From contig DMCI01000112.1 of assembly GCA_003445835.1 (NCBI GenBank), positions 1 to 19,670 of the forward strand: a DNA stretch of 19,670 bases. Reading direction: 5' to 3'. The position numbers and the translations under genes were made by a program. Shown in pieces: positions 1-7,985 of the stretch. The first letter of the stretch is position 1, and each line of letters opens with the position of its first letter. This DNA is from Clostridiales bacterium. Its GTDB lineage: Bacteria; Bacillota; Clostridia; Christensenellales; CAG-1252. The notes under the pieces were generated by a model. The model saw only the letters and a program-made list of their open reading frames with translations, ran no database searches and had not been told where the DNA came from.

Positions 1-1578
1 TACAACGCCATCAAAAAGTGCGCCACCGATAAGGGCGTTTTGCTCATCATCAAAAACTACTCCGGTGACTGCATGAACTTCAACAACGCCATGAGCGACG
101 CCATTGACGACGGCATCAAAGTGGACGCCGTGTACGTCAACGACGATATCGCCGTGAAAGACAGCCTTTACACCGTCGGCAGACGTGGCGTGGCGGGCAC
201 CGTGCTCGTTCACAAGTGCGCCGGCGCCGCTGCGGAAATGGGCAAGGAACTTGACGAAGTCAAGGCTGTAGCCAACAAGGTCATCGCAAACGTGCGTTCC
301 TTCGGCTTTGCCTTCACGTCCTGCACCGTACCCGCCGCAGGTCACCCGACCTTTGAGATCGGCGACGACGAGATGGAATTCGGCGTGGGCATCCACGGCG
401 AGCCGGGTCGCTTCCGTGAAAAAATCGATTACTCCAAGGGCACCTTCAGCGACGACCTTGCGGAAAGGATCGTCAAAGACCTCAAAGAGGACCTCGGTCT
501 CAAAGCAAACGACGAGATCGTGCTTTTGATCAACGGCTTCGGCGGCAGCCCGTTGCAGGAGCTTTATATCCTCAACTACTCCACCACCAAGGCGCTTGAA
601 AAGCTTGGCGTCAAGATCCACCGCACCATCGTGGGCAACTACATGACCAGTATCGATATGGCGGGCGCATCCATCACCGTCCTCAAAGTGGACGATGACC
701 TCAAAAAGTACGTCGACTATCCCGTCACCACCCCCGCTCTTAACTGGGGCGCGGCGATGAGCGAACAAGCGGAAGCTGCCGTGGAAGCGATGAACGCCAT
801 CGCAAAAGCCCTCGGCGTGACGAGCGTTGCCGCTCCCGCTCAAAAGAAAGCCAAGAAAGCGGCTGCGGAAGAAGCGGACGTCAACGCCGTCTACGAAGTG
901 GAAGGCACTCCCGCGATCAAGGAGACCATCAATACCGCGGCTTTCGTAAAGATCGTGGACAAGATGGCGGACGTCATCATTGAAAACGAAGTCCCCTTCT
1001 GCGAAGCGGATAAGATGGGCGACGGCGACTTCGGTATGAGCATCGCAAAAGGCTTCAAACAACTCAAAGCGGACTGGGCTACCCGCAAGAAGGGCGACAT
1101 CGGCGAATTCCTCGTCAGCTGCTCCGAGATCATCAAGGAGTACTGCGGCGGCGCGTCCGGCCCGATCTGGGGCAGCGCATTCAAGTACGCGGGCAAAGCG
1201 ATGATCGGCAAGAAGGAGATCAATCTCAAAGACCTCGCCTTCCTCTTCACCGAGGCAAACCGCGGCGTTTACGAGACCGGCAAGAAGAGCTTCGGCAAAG
1301 GCGCGGAGATCGGTGACAAGACCCTCGTCGACGCGTTGAAGCCCTGCGCTATGGCTCTTACCAAAGCGGCGGAAGAAGGCAAGAAGCTCCAAGAAGGCAT
1401 CGACCTCGGCGCCAAAGCAGCGCACGACGGCGCGGAAGCCACCAAAGAACACGTTGCCACCCTCGGAAGAGCGGGCACCGTCGGTGAGCGCAGCATCGGT
1501 TACCCCGACGCGGGCGCGCACGGCTTGGACGTCATCTTCAACGAGCTTGCGAAGTACATCAAAAATTTCAAGGCGTAA
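1..1578 (+). CDS. Dihydroxyacetone kinase, fused DhaK-DhaL (5' partial)
   Basis: This is an ATP-type dihydroxyacetone kinase in which the substrate-binding DhaK and nucleotide-binding DhaL domains are fused; it would phosphorylate dihydroxyacetone to DHAP in the cytoplasm. The reading frame is open from base 1, so the true start lies upstream; I estimate very roughly 60-100 residues are missing. DhaK features are the NYSGD segment, GRRGVAGTVLVHK and GIHGEPG, whose His (codon 394-396) matches the family's covalent substrate-binding His. A lysine/alanine-rich linker (about 840-885) leads into DhaL, seen as MGDGDFG (Mg-ATP aspartates near 1021-1029), GGASGPIWG, GDKTLVDAL and the C-terminal GERSIGYPDAGAHG. 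The DhaL motif has Phe where GDGDHG is common, and that position varies in the family. No PTS partner is visible, so ATP-dependent use is likely. The identification is confident; the exact substrate is inferred. Confidence 0.93.
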   Translation, partial: YNAIKKCATDKGVLLIIKNYSGDCMNFNNAMSDAIDDGIKVDAVYVNDDIAVKDSLYTVGRRGVAGTVLVHKCAGAAAEMGKELDEVKAVANKVIANVRSFGFAFTSCTVPAAGHPTFEIGDDEMEFGVGIHGEPGRFREKIDYSKGTFSDDLAERIVKDLKEDLGLKANDEIVLLINGFGGSPLQELYILNYSTTKALEKLGVKIHRTIVGNYMTSIDMAGASITVLKVDDDLKKYVDYPVTTPALNWGAAMSEQAEAAVEAMNAIAKALGVTSVAAPAQKKAKKAAAEEADVNAVYEVEGTPAIKETINTAAFVKIVDKMADVIIENEVPFCEADKMGDGDFGMSIAKGFKQLKADWATRKKGDIGEFLVSCSEIIKEYCGGASGPIWGSAFKYAGKAMIGKKEINLKDLAFLFTEANRGVYETGKKSFGKGAEIGDKTLVDALKPCAMALTKAAEEGKKLQEGIDLGAKAAHDGAEATKEHVATLGRAGTVGERSIGYPDAGAHGLDVIFNELAKYIKNFKA

Positions 1579-1600
1579 TTGAAGCGAAACAAAACAAAAA

Positions 1601-1632
1601 AAACACCTCGTAGCGATACGAGGTGTTTTTTA
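1601..1632. terminator. Bidirectional intrinsic terminator between DhaKL and the HD-GYP gene
   Basis: A perfect 12-bp stem (1601-1612 with 1617-1628) with a GCGA loop is followed by T residues on the + strand. It is preceded by an A-rich run, which becomes a U-tract on the - strand. It can therefore end the kinase transcript (stop at 1578) and the convergent HD-GYP transcript (stop at 1645). Confidence 0.9.
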
Positions 1633-1644
1633 TCAGCCAAAACT

Positions 1645-3021
1645 CTACGCGGAATGACGTTCGGAACCCTCCGACGGAGCAATGGGGGTAGTTGCTATCT
1701 CACGGAAATCGGCTTCCATCCCCTTTATGATCTCAATGATATGGGGATCGAAATGGGATCCTGCGCCTTCCAAAATCACGTTGAAAGCGTCGGTGGGCGC
1801 CATGGGGTCCTTATATACGCGCTTGCTGACCAATGCGTCGTACACGTCGGCGATAGCCATAATGCGCGCCGCCAAAGGAATATCTTCCCCTTTGAGCCCT
1901 TTGGGATAGCCGGAACCGTCCCACTTTTCGTGGTGGGACATTGCGATGTCGTAGGCTTTTTTCAAAAACTCTTTGTCGCCCAAATTGACGAAGATGCTAT
2001 CCACCATTTCACCGCCCTTTTCGGAGTGCTTTTTCATAATTTCAAACTCTTCGGGAGTAAAACGACCCGGCTTTAACAGAATGCTGTCCGGAATGGCGAT
2101 CTTGCCGATATCGTGAAGCGGCGCCGCGCTTTCGATCTCCTCAATGACCTTATCGGGCAAAAGATCTGCGTACCGAGAATCCTTTTGCAATTCCCGCGCG
2201 ATGATGCCGACGTACTTTTTGGTGCGGATAACGTGTTCACCCGTGCCGACGTCACGCGTTTCGATGACGCCCGCAAGATCTTCAATGACGTGGTTTTGCA
2301 TTTGCGCTTTTTGCTCCATCTCCGCTTTGGCAAGATCCTGAAGCTTCTTTTGCTTATCCTGCATGATCGCGTTTCTTCTGGAAATGCCAAGCACCAAAAC
2401 GTCGATGCCGATCAGACCGAAGAGGCGCGGAAGAGTATAGTGAACGAAAATATCCAAAAGACGTTTGGACGTGCCCAGCGCGATACGGTCGGATAAGCTG
2501 AGCGTCTCCCCGTCGACGATCGCTATCTTAAGCAAATTGCCGTCAGGCAACCCGAAGAAGAAAGACCCGTACACCGTCAGCGGGACCAAAAAGAGGGTTG
2601 CGACGACGATAAAATAAAGCATTTTTTTGTCGTAACGGTATTGCGCCACCATCAAAGGCGGAATGGCAAGAAGAATAACGGTATGGAACGAAAGCGCGAT
2701 GCCAAGCAAGGTGACGCCGAAATACACGAGAAATACGATCATCATCTTAAACCAACCGTGAACGCAAATGGAAGGTTGCCTTTTCATAAATTTATCGTGG
2801 ATCAAAAAGGTAAAAAGCGGTACGGTAAAGATCACAAACGCCAAACTCATCGTGACGAACATCGTCATCCGCGGAACGCGAAAGACGCCCACTTCGTTTA
2901 AAACCAAACAGACAACAACCAAAAAAGCCATCAACGACATAGCGTTGATGTTAAACATATTTGCGTCCTTTTCCGCAAGGGTGGCAATATTCTCTTGATC
3001 GAGAGTTTTAAGATCGTCCAT
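1645..3021 (-). CDS. Membrane-anchored HD-GYP domain protein, probable c-di-GMP phosphodiesterase
   Basis: This 458-aa protein begins with roughly five to six hydrophobic segments (about residues 27-215), continues through a charged coiled-coil linker (about 220-245), and ends in an HD-GYP domain (about 245-440). The domain shows HDIGK, HHEKWDGSGYP and ADVYDAL, the metal-binding and GYP signatures of c-di-GMP phosphodiesterases. It most likely degrades c-di-GMP at the membrane in response to a signal sensed by the membrane region. The start was set to the ATG at 3021. A longer frame reaches 3141, but it would begin upstream of a near-consensus promoter at 3079-3107, so those 40 residues cannot be on its transcript. 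The ribosome site before 3021 is weak. The gene is monocistronic, ends at the terminator it shares with the kinase, and shows no link to the phage module beyond it. Substrate and signal are inferred. Confidence 0.9.
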   Translation of the reverse strand: MDDLKTLDQENIATLAEKDANMFNINAMSLMAFLVVVCLVLNEVGVFRVPRMTMFVTMSLAFVIFTVPLFTFLIHDKFMKRQPSICVHGWFKMMIVFLVYFGVTLLGIALSFHTVILLAIPPLMVAQYRYDKKMLYFIVVATLFLVPLTVYGSFFFGLPDGNLLKIAIVDGETLSLSDRIALGTSKRLLDIFVHYTLPRLFGLIGIDVLVLGISRRNAIMQDKQKKLQDLAKAEMEQKAQMQNHVIEDLAGVIETRDVGTGEHVIRTKKYVGIIARELQKDSRYADLLPDKVIEEIESAAPLHDIGKIAIPDSILLKPGRFTPEEFEIMKKHSEKGGEMVDSIFVNLGDKEFLKKAYDIAMSHHEKWDGSGYPKGLKGEDIPLAARIMAIADVYDALVSKRVYKDPMAPTDAFNVILEGAGSHFDPHIIEIIKGMEADFREIATTPIAPSEGSERHSA

Positions 3022-3078
3022 TTTGTTACCCGATAGCAAGCAACCGGCATCAAGTAATAAAATGATAATTACACTGTT

Positions 3079-3107
3079 ATTATATAATGTTCTTGTTACG
3101 ATTTCAA
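3079..3107 (-). promoter_or_regulatory. Sigma-A-type promoter for the HD-GYP gene
   Basis: On the - strand, TTGAAA (3107-3102) and a perfect TATAAT (3084-3079) are separated by exactly 17 bp. The expected transcription start is near 3072, about 50 nt before the chosen ATG at 3021. The site lies inside the longer open frame and so rules out its upstream start. A CGCATA-N7-TATGCG inverted repeat at 3137-3155 lies just upstream and could be an operator. Confidence 0.85.
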
Positions 3108-3246
3108 TATACAATTTAAAAATAATTAAGGTTTTTCGCATAATTGTAATATGCGTGAAACGTTTTTATTTTTGATTATTTTACAGAAGGATTTTTGCTC
3201 TCAAAAAAACCTTTTGCCCACGCTCGCAAATGAGAAAACCGCAAAA

Positions 3247-3280
3247 GAAAAAGCGCTCGACGGACAGTCGAGCGCTTTTT
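3247..3280. terminator. Strong terminator at the end of the phage-type operon
   Basis: GCGCTCGAC and GTCGAGCGC form a 9-bp GC-rich stem with a GGACA loop. An A-run lies on one side and a T-run on the other, so the structure works in both directions. It begins 4 nt after the holin stop and closes the minus-strand morphogenesis operon. Confidence 0.9.
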
Positions 3281-3284
3281 GTTA

Positions 3285-3569
3285 TCATTGATCGGAAACT
3301 TGGTTTTGCTCCGATTTTTCCGTCCGACGCTTCCTTTTGGCAAAGACGCGATCTTCCGGCTGTACCGTAGCGTCTATCGTATCGATGATGCTTTTGATAT
3401 CCTGCTTGATCCCCTCGAGAGCGTTTAAGCCCTCGGTCAATCCGGTGATCGTCGCGGTGTATTTTTCTTCGCGTTTTTTACTGTCTTTGAGTTGATAGAC
3501 AAAAAGCGCGAGGAACAAAAGCGCCCAAATGCCGTCCGTCGCGGCGTATTCCATGATCTGTTCCCACAT
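3285..3569 (-). CDS. UviB/BhlA-like holin
   Basis: This 94-aa protein has one N-terminal hydrophobic segment (about residues 13-27, IWALLFLALFVYQL) followed at once by KDSKKREEKY and a charged, partly helical tail. That is the architecture of the UviB/BhlA family of small holin-like proteins from Gram-positive phages and bacteriocin loci. It would sit in the cytoplasmic membrane and permeabilise it to release particles. The ATG at 3569 has an AGGAGGTGA ribosome site overlapping the stop of the upstream gene, so translation is probably coupled. It is the last gene of the operon, directly before the terminator. No endolysin accompanies it, which is unusual for a lysis module. The family call rests on size, topology and the KREEKY segment; lytic function is inferred. 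Confidence 0.75.
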   Translation of the reverse strand: MWEQIMEYAATDGIWALLFLALFVYQLKDSKKREEKYTATITGLTEGLNALEGIKQDIKSIIDTIDATVQPEDRVFAKRKRRTEKSEQNQVSDQ

Positions 3570-3570
3570 A

Positions 3571-4494
3571 TTAAGTCACCTCCTCGACAAATCTGTCGTA
3601 GTATAAGCCCAGATACTCTCGCAAAGCGGCGTCGTTCATCTTGATAAAATGCTTTACGCTCTTTTTGGTTTTGCCTTCGAGTTGCTCTGCGAGATAGTCG
3701 TAGCGCTTTAGGTAATTGTCCTTTTTGGCGCCAGTGTAGTCTCCTTCGCTTTCTTCATACTTGCGATTTGCTCTTTTTTCTTGCGTCAAATAGGCGTCGT
3801 ACGCCCGTTGCTTATCGTCCGCGTGTTCCTTCAAATATTCCTTTTCAAGACGGTCTCGCTTGCTTTGCAAGCGGGAAAGCTCCTTTTCCAGTTGCACCGC
3901 GTAGGTAAGTTCGTAATTTTTAAGCGCCTCGGCGTAAGAGGCGTTCAGACGCGAGATCTTGCCGTCTACGGCTTGGATCTTTTTGTCGTAAGCGTAGTTG
4001 AGGTCTTCCAGTTCGCGGTCGCGCCTATCCGCAAGTTCCGCTTCCGCCAATGGGGCGACGGTGGAATGCGTCAACCCGTTCTTTTGCACCTTTTCCGCCA
4101 ATCGATCCGCCCTGTCGTCGTACTTTTCCGAAGTGCGAACGAGTGCGCGCGTCCTGTCGTTTTCAAGTTCCGAAAGGCTTGCGGTCAGATCCGCGGTCTT
4201 GCTTTGATAGCTCCTCGTCGATTTGGCTTTCTTTTCTCCGTACAACGCGTCGAGGCTGTTTTTCGCCTCAAGGTAAAGTTCCTCGTCGGTGTCAAACGTT
4301 TTCCCCGTCACTTCGCTTTCCGCGTACGCTCGCGCTCTCGCCCGAAGATCCTTGTCGTATTCATTCGCAATGTTTTTCAACCCCTTCAAAACGTCATCAT
4401 ATATGATGATGGACGCGGGGTCCGTGTTGACGATGGGGTCCGGCAACGGTTTTTCCGGACCGAAATCCTTGATCCTGCTTAATCCGATGTTCAT
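3571..4494 (-). CDS. Coiled-coil phage protein; possible tail-needle or ejection component
   Basis: This 307-aa, highly charged protein is rich in Lys, Glu, Asp, Arg and Ala, with long helical heptad-like stretches over about residues 85-265. It has a proline-rich N-terminus (PEKPLPDP) and no signal peptide or membrane segment. I do not recognise its family. In P22-like phages the genes after the gp10 tail factor encode the coiled-coil tail needle gp26 and then ejection proteins, so position and composition make an elongated tail or ejection protein the best guess. AAGGAGG lies 4 nt before the ATG at 4494. Its final codons overlap the ribosome site of the holin gene. The gene itself is certain; the role is inference from synteny. 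Confidence 0.8.
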   Translation of the reverse strand: MNIGLSRIKDFGPEKPLPDPIVNTDPASIIIYDDVLKGLKNIANEYDKDLRARARAYAESEVTGKTFDTDEELYLEAKNSLDALYGEKKAKSTRSYQSKTADLTASLSELENDRTRALVRTSEKYDDRADRLAEKVQKNGLTHSTVAPLAEAELADRRDRELEDLNYAYDKKIQAVDGKISRLNASYAEALKNYELTYAVQLEKELSRLQSKRDRLEKEYLKEHADDKQRAYDAYLTQEKRANRKYEESEGDYTGAKKDNYLKRYDYLAEQLEGKTKKSVKHFIKMNDAALREYLGLYYDRFVEEVT

Positions 4495-4503
4495 AGTTCC
4501 TCC

Positions 4504-5616
4504 TTATTCCGCGCTTTCAAAATCGACCTCTCCCGCATATTGCCAAAACCCGCCGACGACGCCGGGATGATAGGCTTCCTGCCATCCGAGTTCCGTCGTC
4601 TGCTCGCCGTCCTTTCTGACCAGTTTGCCATCCTCTCTTTTGCAGTAGAAAACGGGAACGCCGTTTTGATCGATCTCCCCTGCGGAAGGCGCGACGTATT
4701 TGTTTTTGCAAAGCGGGATCTCGTCGTAACGGAGCGTACACCCCGTAAAAACGAGCGACTTTTGTCCCTGCGGGTGAAAGTGAAGCGCCGTCCATACGTA
4801 GTTTTTGCCCTGCACGATCAAGACCGACCCCTGCTGCGCGCTGACGACGCGGAGGGCGGATCGATCCCAATCACACCGCGCGGAAGATCCCACACCGATG
4901 CCTGCCCCCGCTCTGAAAAAGGTCAGCGTTCCGCCGTCGTGTACGCAACCGACCAAATAATCCGCGCCCGTACCGAGCGTCCTGCCGTCACAGATGGCGA
5001 GGCTTTCCACCTTGCCCATTTCAACGAGTTGATCCGCGTTGACGTGCAACAGCATTTTGCTACGACCGTCGACCGCGGTAACGTAAGCAATCGTCGAAGT
5101 ATACGCCCCGCCGCTTTTATCGTACAAATAGGCGTCGTCGTACGTCGGTGAAGAAAGAATCGTCCTTTGAAGGGTGGACCCCACCCTGCAGTATTTGATC
5201 GCCTTGCTGTCGCCGTTTGCCATATAGACCACCGTTTCATCCTCCGAGGCGTGCCCTCCGACGCGATCGAAGTAACGCGCGCCGTCGGTGAGCCCAGCGC
5301 CTTCCGCCTCGATGACGAAGCCGCCGTGCGAGGTGCTTTCCGCTTCAAAAACGTGATCCCCTTTGGGAAGGTCGACTTCAAAGCGGGACGTCCTGTACGA
5401 GGTCTTGGCAAGAAGATCCCCGTCCAAACGAATGGATGCTTGCGTCCCCATTGAATGAAAGCGAACTTCCAAAACGACTTTTGTCTGCGCGCCCAAGTGA
5501 AATCGCACCCCGCCGAGACGACTGAGCGTGCCGTAACACGCGACGGCTTTGCCTCGTTTTTCAAACAATTGTTGCAACAGTTCGGTATTGTAGTAAGTTT
5601 GTTTTTCGATGTTCAT
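4504..5616 (-). CDS. Beta-rich phage structural protein of unknown function
   Basis: This 370-aa protein has no signal peptide, membrane segment or coiled coil. Residues about 30-110 have a short-strand, Gly- and aromatic-rich pattern resembling a beta-sandwich, and the remainder (about 130-370) is also beta-rich with many aspartate/glycine turns. I cannot name the family. Its place immediately after the gp10-like gene suggests a tail tip, receptor-binding or tail-accessory protein. The start ATG at 5616 lies 1 nt beyond the upstream stop, with a GGAG ribosome site inside that gene's last codons. Its own stop codon overlaps the next gene's ribosome site. The frame is intact with no internal disruption. 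The coding call is firm; the function is unassigned. Confidence 0.82.
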   Translation of the reverse strand: MNIEKQTYYNTELLQQLFEKRGKAVACYGTLSRLGGVRFHLGAQTKVVLEVRFHSMGTQASIRLDGDLLAKTSYRTSRFEVDLPKGDHVFEAESTSHGGFVIEAEGAGLTDGARYFDRVGGHASEDETVVYMANGDSKAIKYCRVGSTLQRTILSSPTYDDAYLYDKSGGAYTSTIAYVTAVDGRSKMLLHVNADQLVEMGKVESLAICDGRTLGTGADYLVGCVHDGGTLTFFRAGAGIGVGSSARCDWDRSALRVVSAQQGSVLIVQGKNYVWTALHFHPQGQKSLVFTGCTLRYDEIPLCKNKYVAPSAGEIDQNGVPVFYCKREDGKLVRKDGEQTTELGWQEAYHPGVVGGFWQYAGEVDFESAE

Positions 5617-5617
5617 A

Positions 5618-7060
5618 TCATTCTCCGTAACAGTCGACGGTCAAGGTAGCGCTCGTCACGCGCGCAGCAGCGGAAGTAAAATCAAAACCCACGACGATCT
5701 TATCGAAAACGCGCATCACGCGCACTTTGTTGAGACCGTCGGTCAACGGATATTCACAGCTCGTTCCGTCGAGGACGAGCTTGAGCGCGCCGCTTCCGCA
5801 ACAACGGACGCACACTTCACGAAGCAACTTTTTGTCCCCGTCCTCTCCGGGCGTAACGACGGGAGATCGCCACACCTTTAAGGTGGGCGCGCCGTCCACG
5901 GCGCCGCACTTTGTGATCAGTCCGATAAAATCAGACGGATAATTGAGGTTTGCCAGTACGCCGCGCACTTCGTCGATATCCAACGATACCATCGACAAGA
6001 CCGAAACGTCGTGCGCCACGTCCAAGGTATGATCCCAGGTATCGTAGACGATCAGGCTGTTGTTTTCGCCCGAGATCGAACTGTCCATATTCATCCGACA
6101 AGCAAGATAGTACTTGCCGCCGTGATGGACGGCAAAGGCTGCGCTTTGCTCCTTATCCAAAAGATCCTCCACCCCCTCCATCGTCTTTTTGATGCCGAGA
6201 CCGTCAAAGAGAAAGACGCCGTCCGAAGAGGCGAATATGATCTTATCCCCGCAAGGTACGATGGTGTTTTTGTAGATGCCGCCCGGTGAAAGATACAGCT
6301 TTTGCAAATGGAATTCCGTTTGCATATTGTACGCGGTCAAGCGCATGATCCCGTGCTCGAAAAACAAGTAAACGTACCCGCCGTACGACAACGTTTTGAC
6401 GATTTTGCCCATCTCGGTATCGAAGGAAAAGTACCCTCCTTCCTTTAAGGAAACGTTCCAATTTTTGGGATCGAAATCATCGCTGAAGCACAGTTTGAAT
6501 TGGTCTTGTTTCAGCACGGCGAATACTCTGTCGCTATGCACGCACATCGACGTGAATATCTCCTCCGATGACAAAAGCGTCATCGTGGTCTCTCTCAGAA
6601 AATACAGCCCGGTCGCGGTGGAGATCAACAGTCCGTCGTCCCCTTGATAAACGTAGGGGACGGCGTCCATCACTTCCCCGTAATCACCGATGGGGGCAAA
6701 GCCGGAATAGAGCTCGTTGACGGTCATATCGTACAACCGACCGTCGTTTCCGTATCCGACGAGTTTTTCCAAACGTTGCGTCAAATGGTGCATCGTGTAG
6801 TGAAAAAACTTCAAAAACTTTACGTCGATCCCTCTCCGCTTGATCTCCCATCTGCCTTCCGAAGTGGTGATATAACCTTTTTCCGCGCCGTATCCCGGGT
6901 CCAAAACGCCTTTTCCGAAACAAAAGTTGTAACTTTTGGGAGAATAGTTTAAGGGAAGCACCTCTTCCGCTACCTGCGTATTGATGCCCTTAAACCTCGA
7001 AAGCGCATACGTCCGTCTTTTGGGGACGCGCGGTTTTTCCGTTCGATAGCTTCTTATCAT
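5618..7060 (-). CDS. gp10-like tail accessory (stabilisation) protein, probable beta-propeller
   Basis: This 480-aa protein starts with a basic segment, then LSRFKGINTQVAEEVLP, and continues as repeated short strands with Gly-Leu-Tyr/Phe turns such as DDGLLISTATGLYFL, GGYVYLFFEHGIMRLT and IFASSDGVFLFDGLG. That repeated pattern suits a beta-propeller and resembles the P22 gp10 type of tail accessory factor, which closes the portal-adaptor channel. Synteny agrees, since it follows a gp4-like adaptor. I prefer the ATG at 7060 over the GTG at 7066. The ATG forms an ATGA overlap with the upstream stop and has AGAGG 5 nt before it, whereas the GTG would lie within that site. The function is inferred from pattern and gene order; a different propeller-type tail protein is possible. 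Confidence 0.78.
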   Translation of the reverse strand: MIRSYRTEKPRVPKRRTYALSRFKGINTQVAEEVLPLNYSPKSYNFCFGKGVLDPGYGAEKGYITTSEGRWEIKRRGIDVKFLKFFHYTMHHLTQRLEKLVGYGNDGRLYDMTVNELYSGFAPIGDYGEVMDAVPYVYQGDDGLLISTATGLYFLRETTMTLLSSEEIFTSMCVHSDRVFAVLKQDQFKLCFSDDFDPKNWNVSLKEGGYFSFDTEMGKIVKTLSYGGYVYLFFEHGIMRLTAYNMQTEFHLQKLYLSPGGIYKNTIVPCGDKIIFASSDGVFLFDGLGIKKTMEGVEDLLDKEQSAAFAVHHGGKYYLACRMNMDSSISGENNSLIVYDTWDHTLDVAHDVSVLSMVSLDIDEVRGVLANLNYPSDFIGLITKCGAVDGAPTLKVWRSPVVTPGEDGDKKLLREVCVRCCGSGALKLVLDGTSCEYPLTDGLNKVRVMRVFDKIVVGFDFTSAAARVTSATLTVDCYGE

Positions 7061-7599
7061 ATCCACCTCTTCCCTTCGGGAAGGCGCTTTGTCCCGCGAG
7101 GCGAGAGCGCTTTCATCAGCCCTTCCTTATACTTTCTTTCGTGCATAAGCGACTCTTCGTACATCATTTGGGCGGTCGCGTATTCCGCCGCCACCCCTCG
7201 CGCCAAAAGATCCAAGGCGATCTGCGGCGCAACTTCCACCGTCCCGCCGATCGCGGGATAAGCCGCGGGAAACGCGTAATAGCGAAGAACGTACTCTCCG
7301 TCCTTTGCAAGCAGCGTTTTGCCTCTTAAACGAAAGGCGACGGAACGCCCCGCCTTATCCGTAAGTCGCACGGCGTCAAAGATCGGTTCCGCAAGCGCGG
7401 ACGCATCGAAACTGCCGCCCGAAACGGTTACTTGCTCTTCTCTTTCAAGAGGGGCGTACTCCGTAACGAGGCGCAGATAGGTCACGCCGAGCGCGGTAAC
7501 GAGATCGAGTACCCTTTGATCCGTCGTCCCCGCAGCGACCGTACAGTCATGGATGCCGAGGAGCTCCAAAGTTTTGTTCAGTATGTCGTTTACGTTCAT
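7057..7599 (-). CDS. gp4-like head-tail adaptor protein
   Basis: This 180-aa protein has an N-terminal helical region (VNDILNKTLELLGI, then helices with VLDLVTALGVTYLRLVTEYAPLERE), a central beta region (VTVSGGSFDAS to VLRYYAFPAAYP), and C-terminal helices ending in YEESLMHERKYKEGLMKAL. This arrangement is typical of small adaptors that bind under the portal (gp4 of P22, gp6-type connectors). A longer frame extends to 7632, but ATG 7599 has GGAGG 5 nt upstream and the extra 11 residues look non-coding. The TGA overlaps the next ATG (ATGA), indicating translational coupling to the gp10-like gene. The role is inferred from fold pattern and order. Confidence 0.75.
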   Translation of the reverse strand: MNVNDILNKTLELLGIHDCTVAAGTTDQRVLDLVTALGVTYLRLVTEYAPLEREEQVTVSGGSFDASALAEPIFDAVRLTDKAGRSVAFRLRGKTLLAKDGEYVLRYYAFPAAYPAIGGTVEVAPQIALDLLARGVAAEYATAQMMYEESLMHERKYKEGLMKALSPRGTKRLPEGKRWI

Positions 7600-7636
7600 T
7601 TTTCCTCCTTCCCCATAAGGGGAAACGGGCAAAAGA

Positions 7637-7969
7637 TCAAGCCTTCAAACCGCCCTGCGACATAAAGCGTTCGGTCGCTTCCCCGATCTTTTCTCTGTCG
7701 CGGTGCTCTTCTTCTCTTCTTGCTCGTTCTTCCGCCCGTTCGATCTCCTTCAGCAGTTGTTCTCGGCGGCGCACGTGCGTTTCGCGGAGCTTGGTGATGA
7801 TGGCGACGGAAAGTCCTTCCGTCCAAGTGATACAGATCTCTCCGCGCTTTCGGACTTCGTAGCGATGATATAGGGGCGAGTAATACAAGCGATACTCCCC
7901 GTCCACTTCTTTGATCCTATCGGCGATGTCAAAAACGTCGCTTTTGATCTCGATAAGTCTTTGCTTCAC
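7637..7969 (-). CDS. Small conserved-type phage protein between capsid and adaptor
   Basis: This 110-aa protein begins VKQRLIEIKSDVFDIADRIK, has a short beta region (YRLYYSPLYHRYEVRKR), and ends in a very charged helix (about residues 65-95, rich in Arg/Glu). Proteins with this outline are familiar between capsid and tail genes of Gram-positive phages, but I know no function. The start was moved to GTG 7969. The upstream GTG at 7978 overlaps the GGGAGG ribosome site itself, while 7969 lies 8 nt from it. That ribosome site lies just before the capsid stop-side end of the operon junction. A minor head or completion protein is possible. Confidence 0.75.
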   Translation of the reverse strand: MKQRLIEIKSDVFDIADRIKEVDGEYRLYYSPLYHRYEVRKRGEICITWTEGLSVAIITKLRETHVRRREQLLKEIERAEERARREEEHRDREKIGEATERFMSQGGLKA

Positions 7970-7985
7970 GTGCGCCACCTCCCGA

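Noticed and set aside
3022-3141. N-terminal extension of the HD-GYP protein
   Set aside because: A near-perfect promoter lies inside this stretch, so it cannot be part of the mRNA from that promoter, and no ribosome site precedes 3141.
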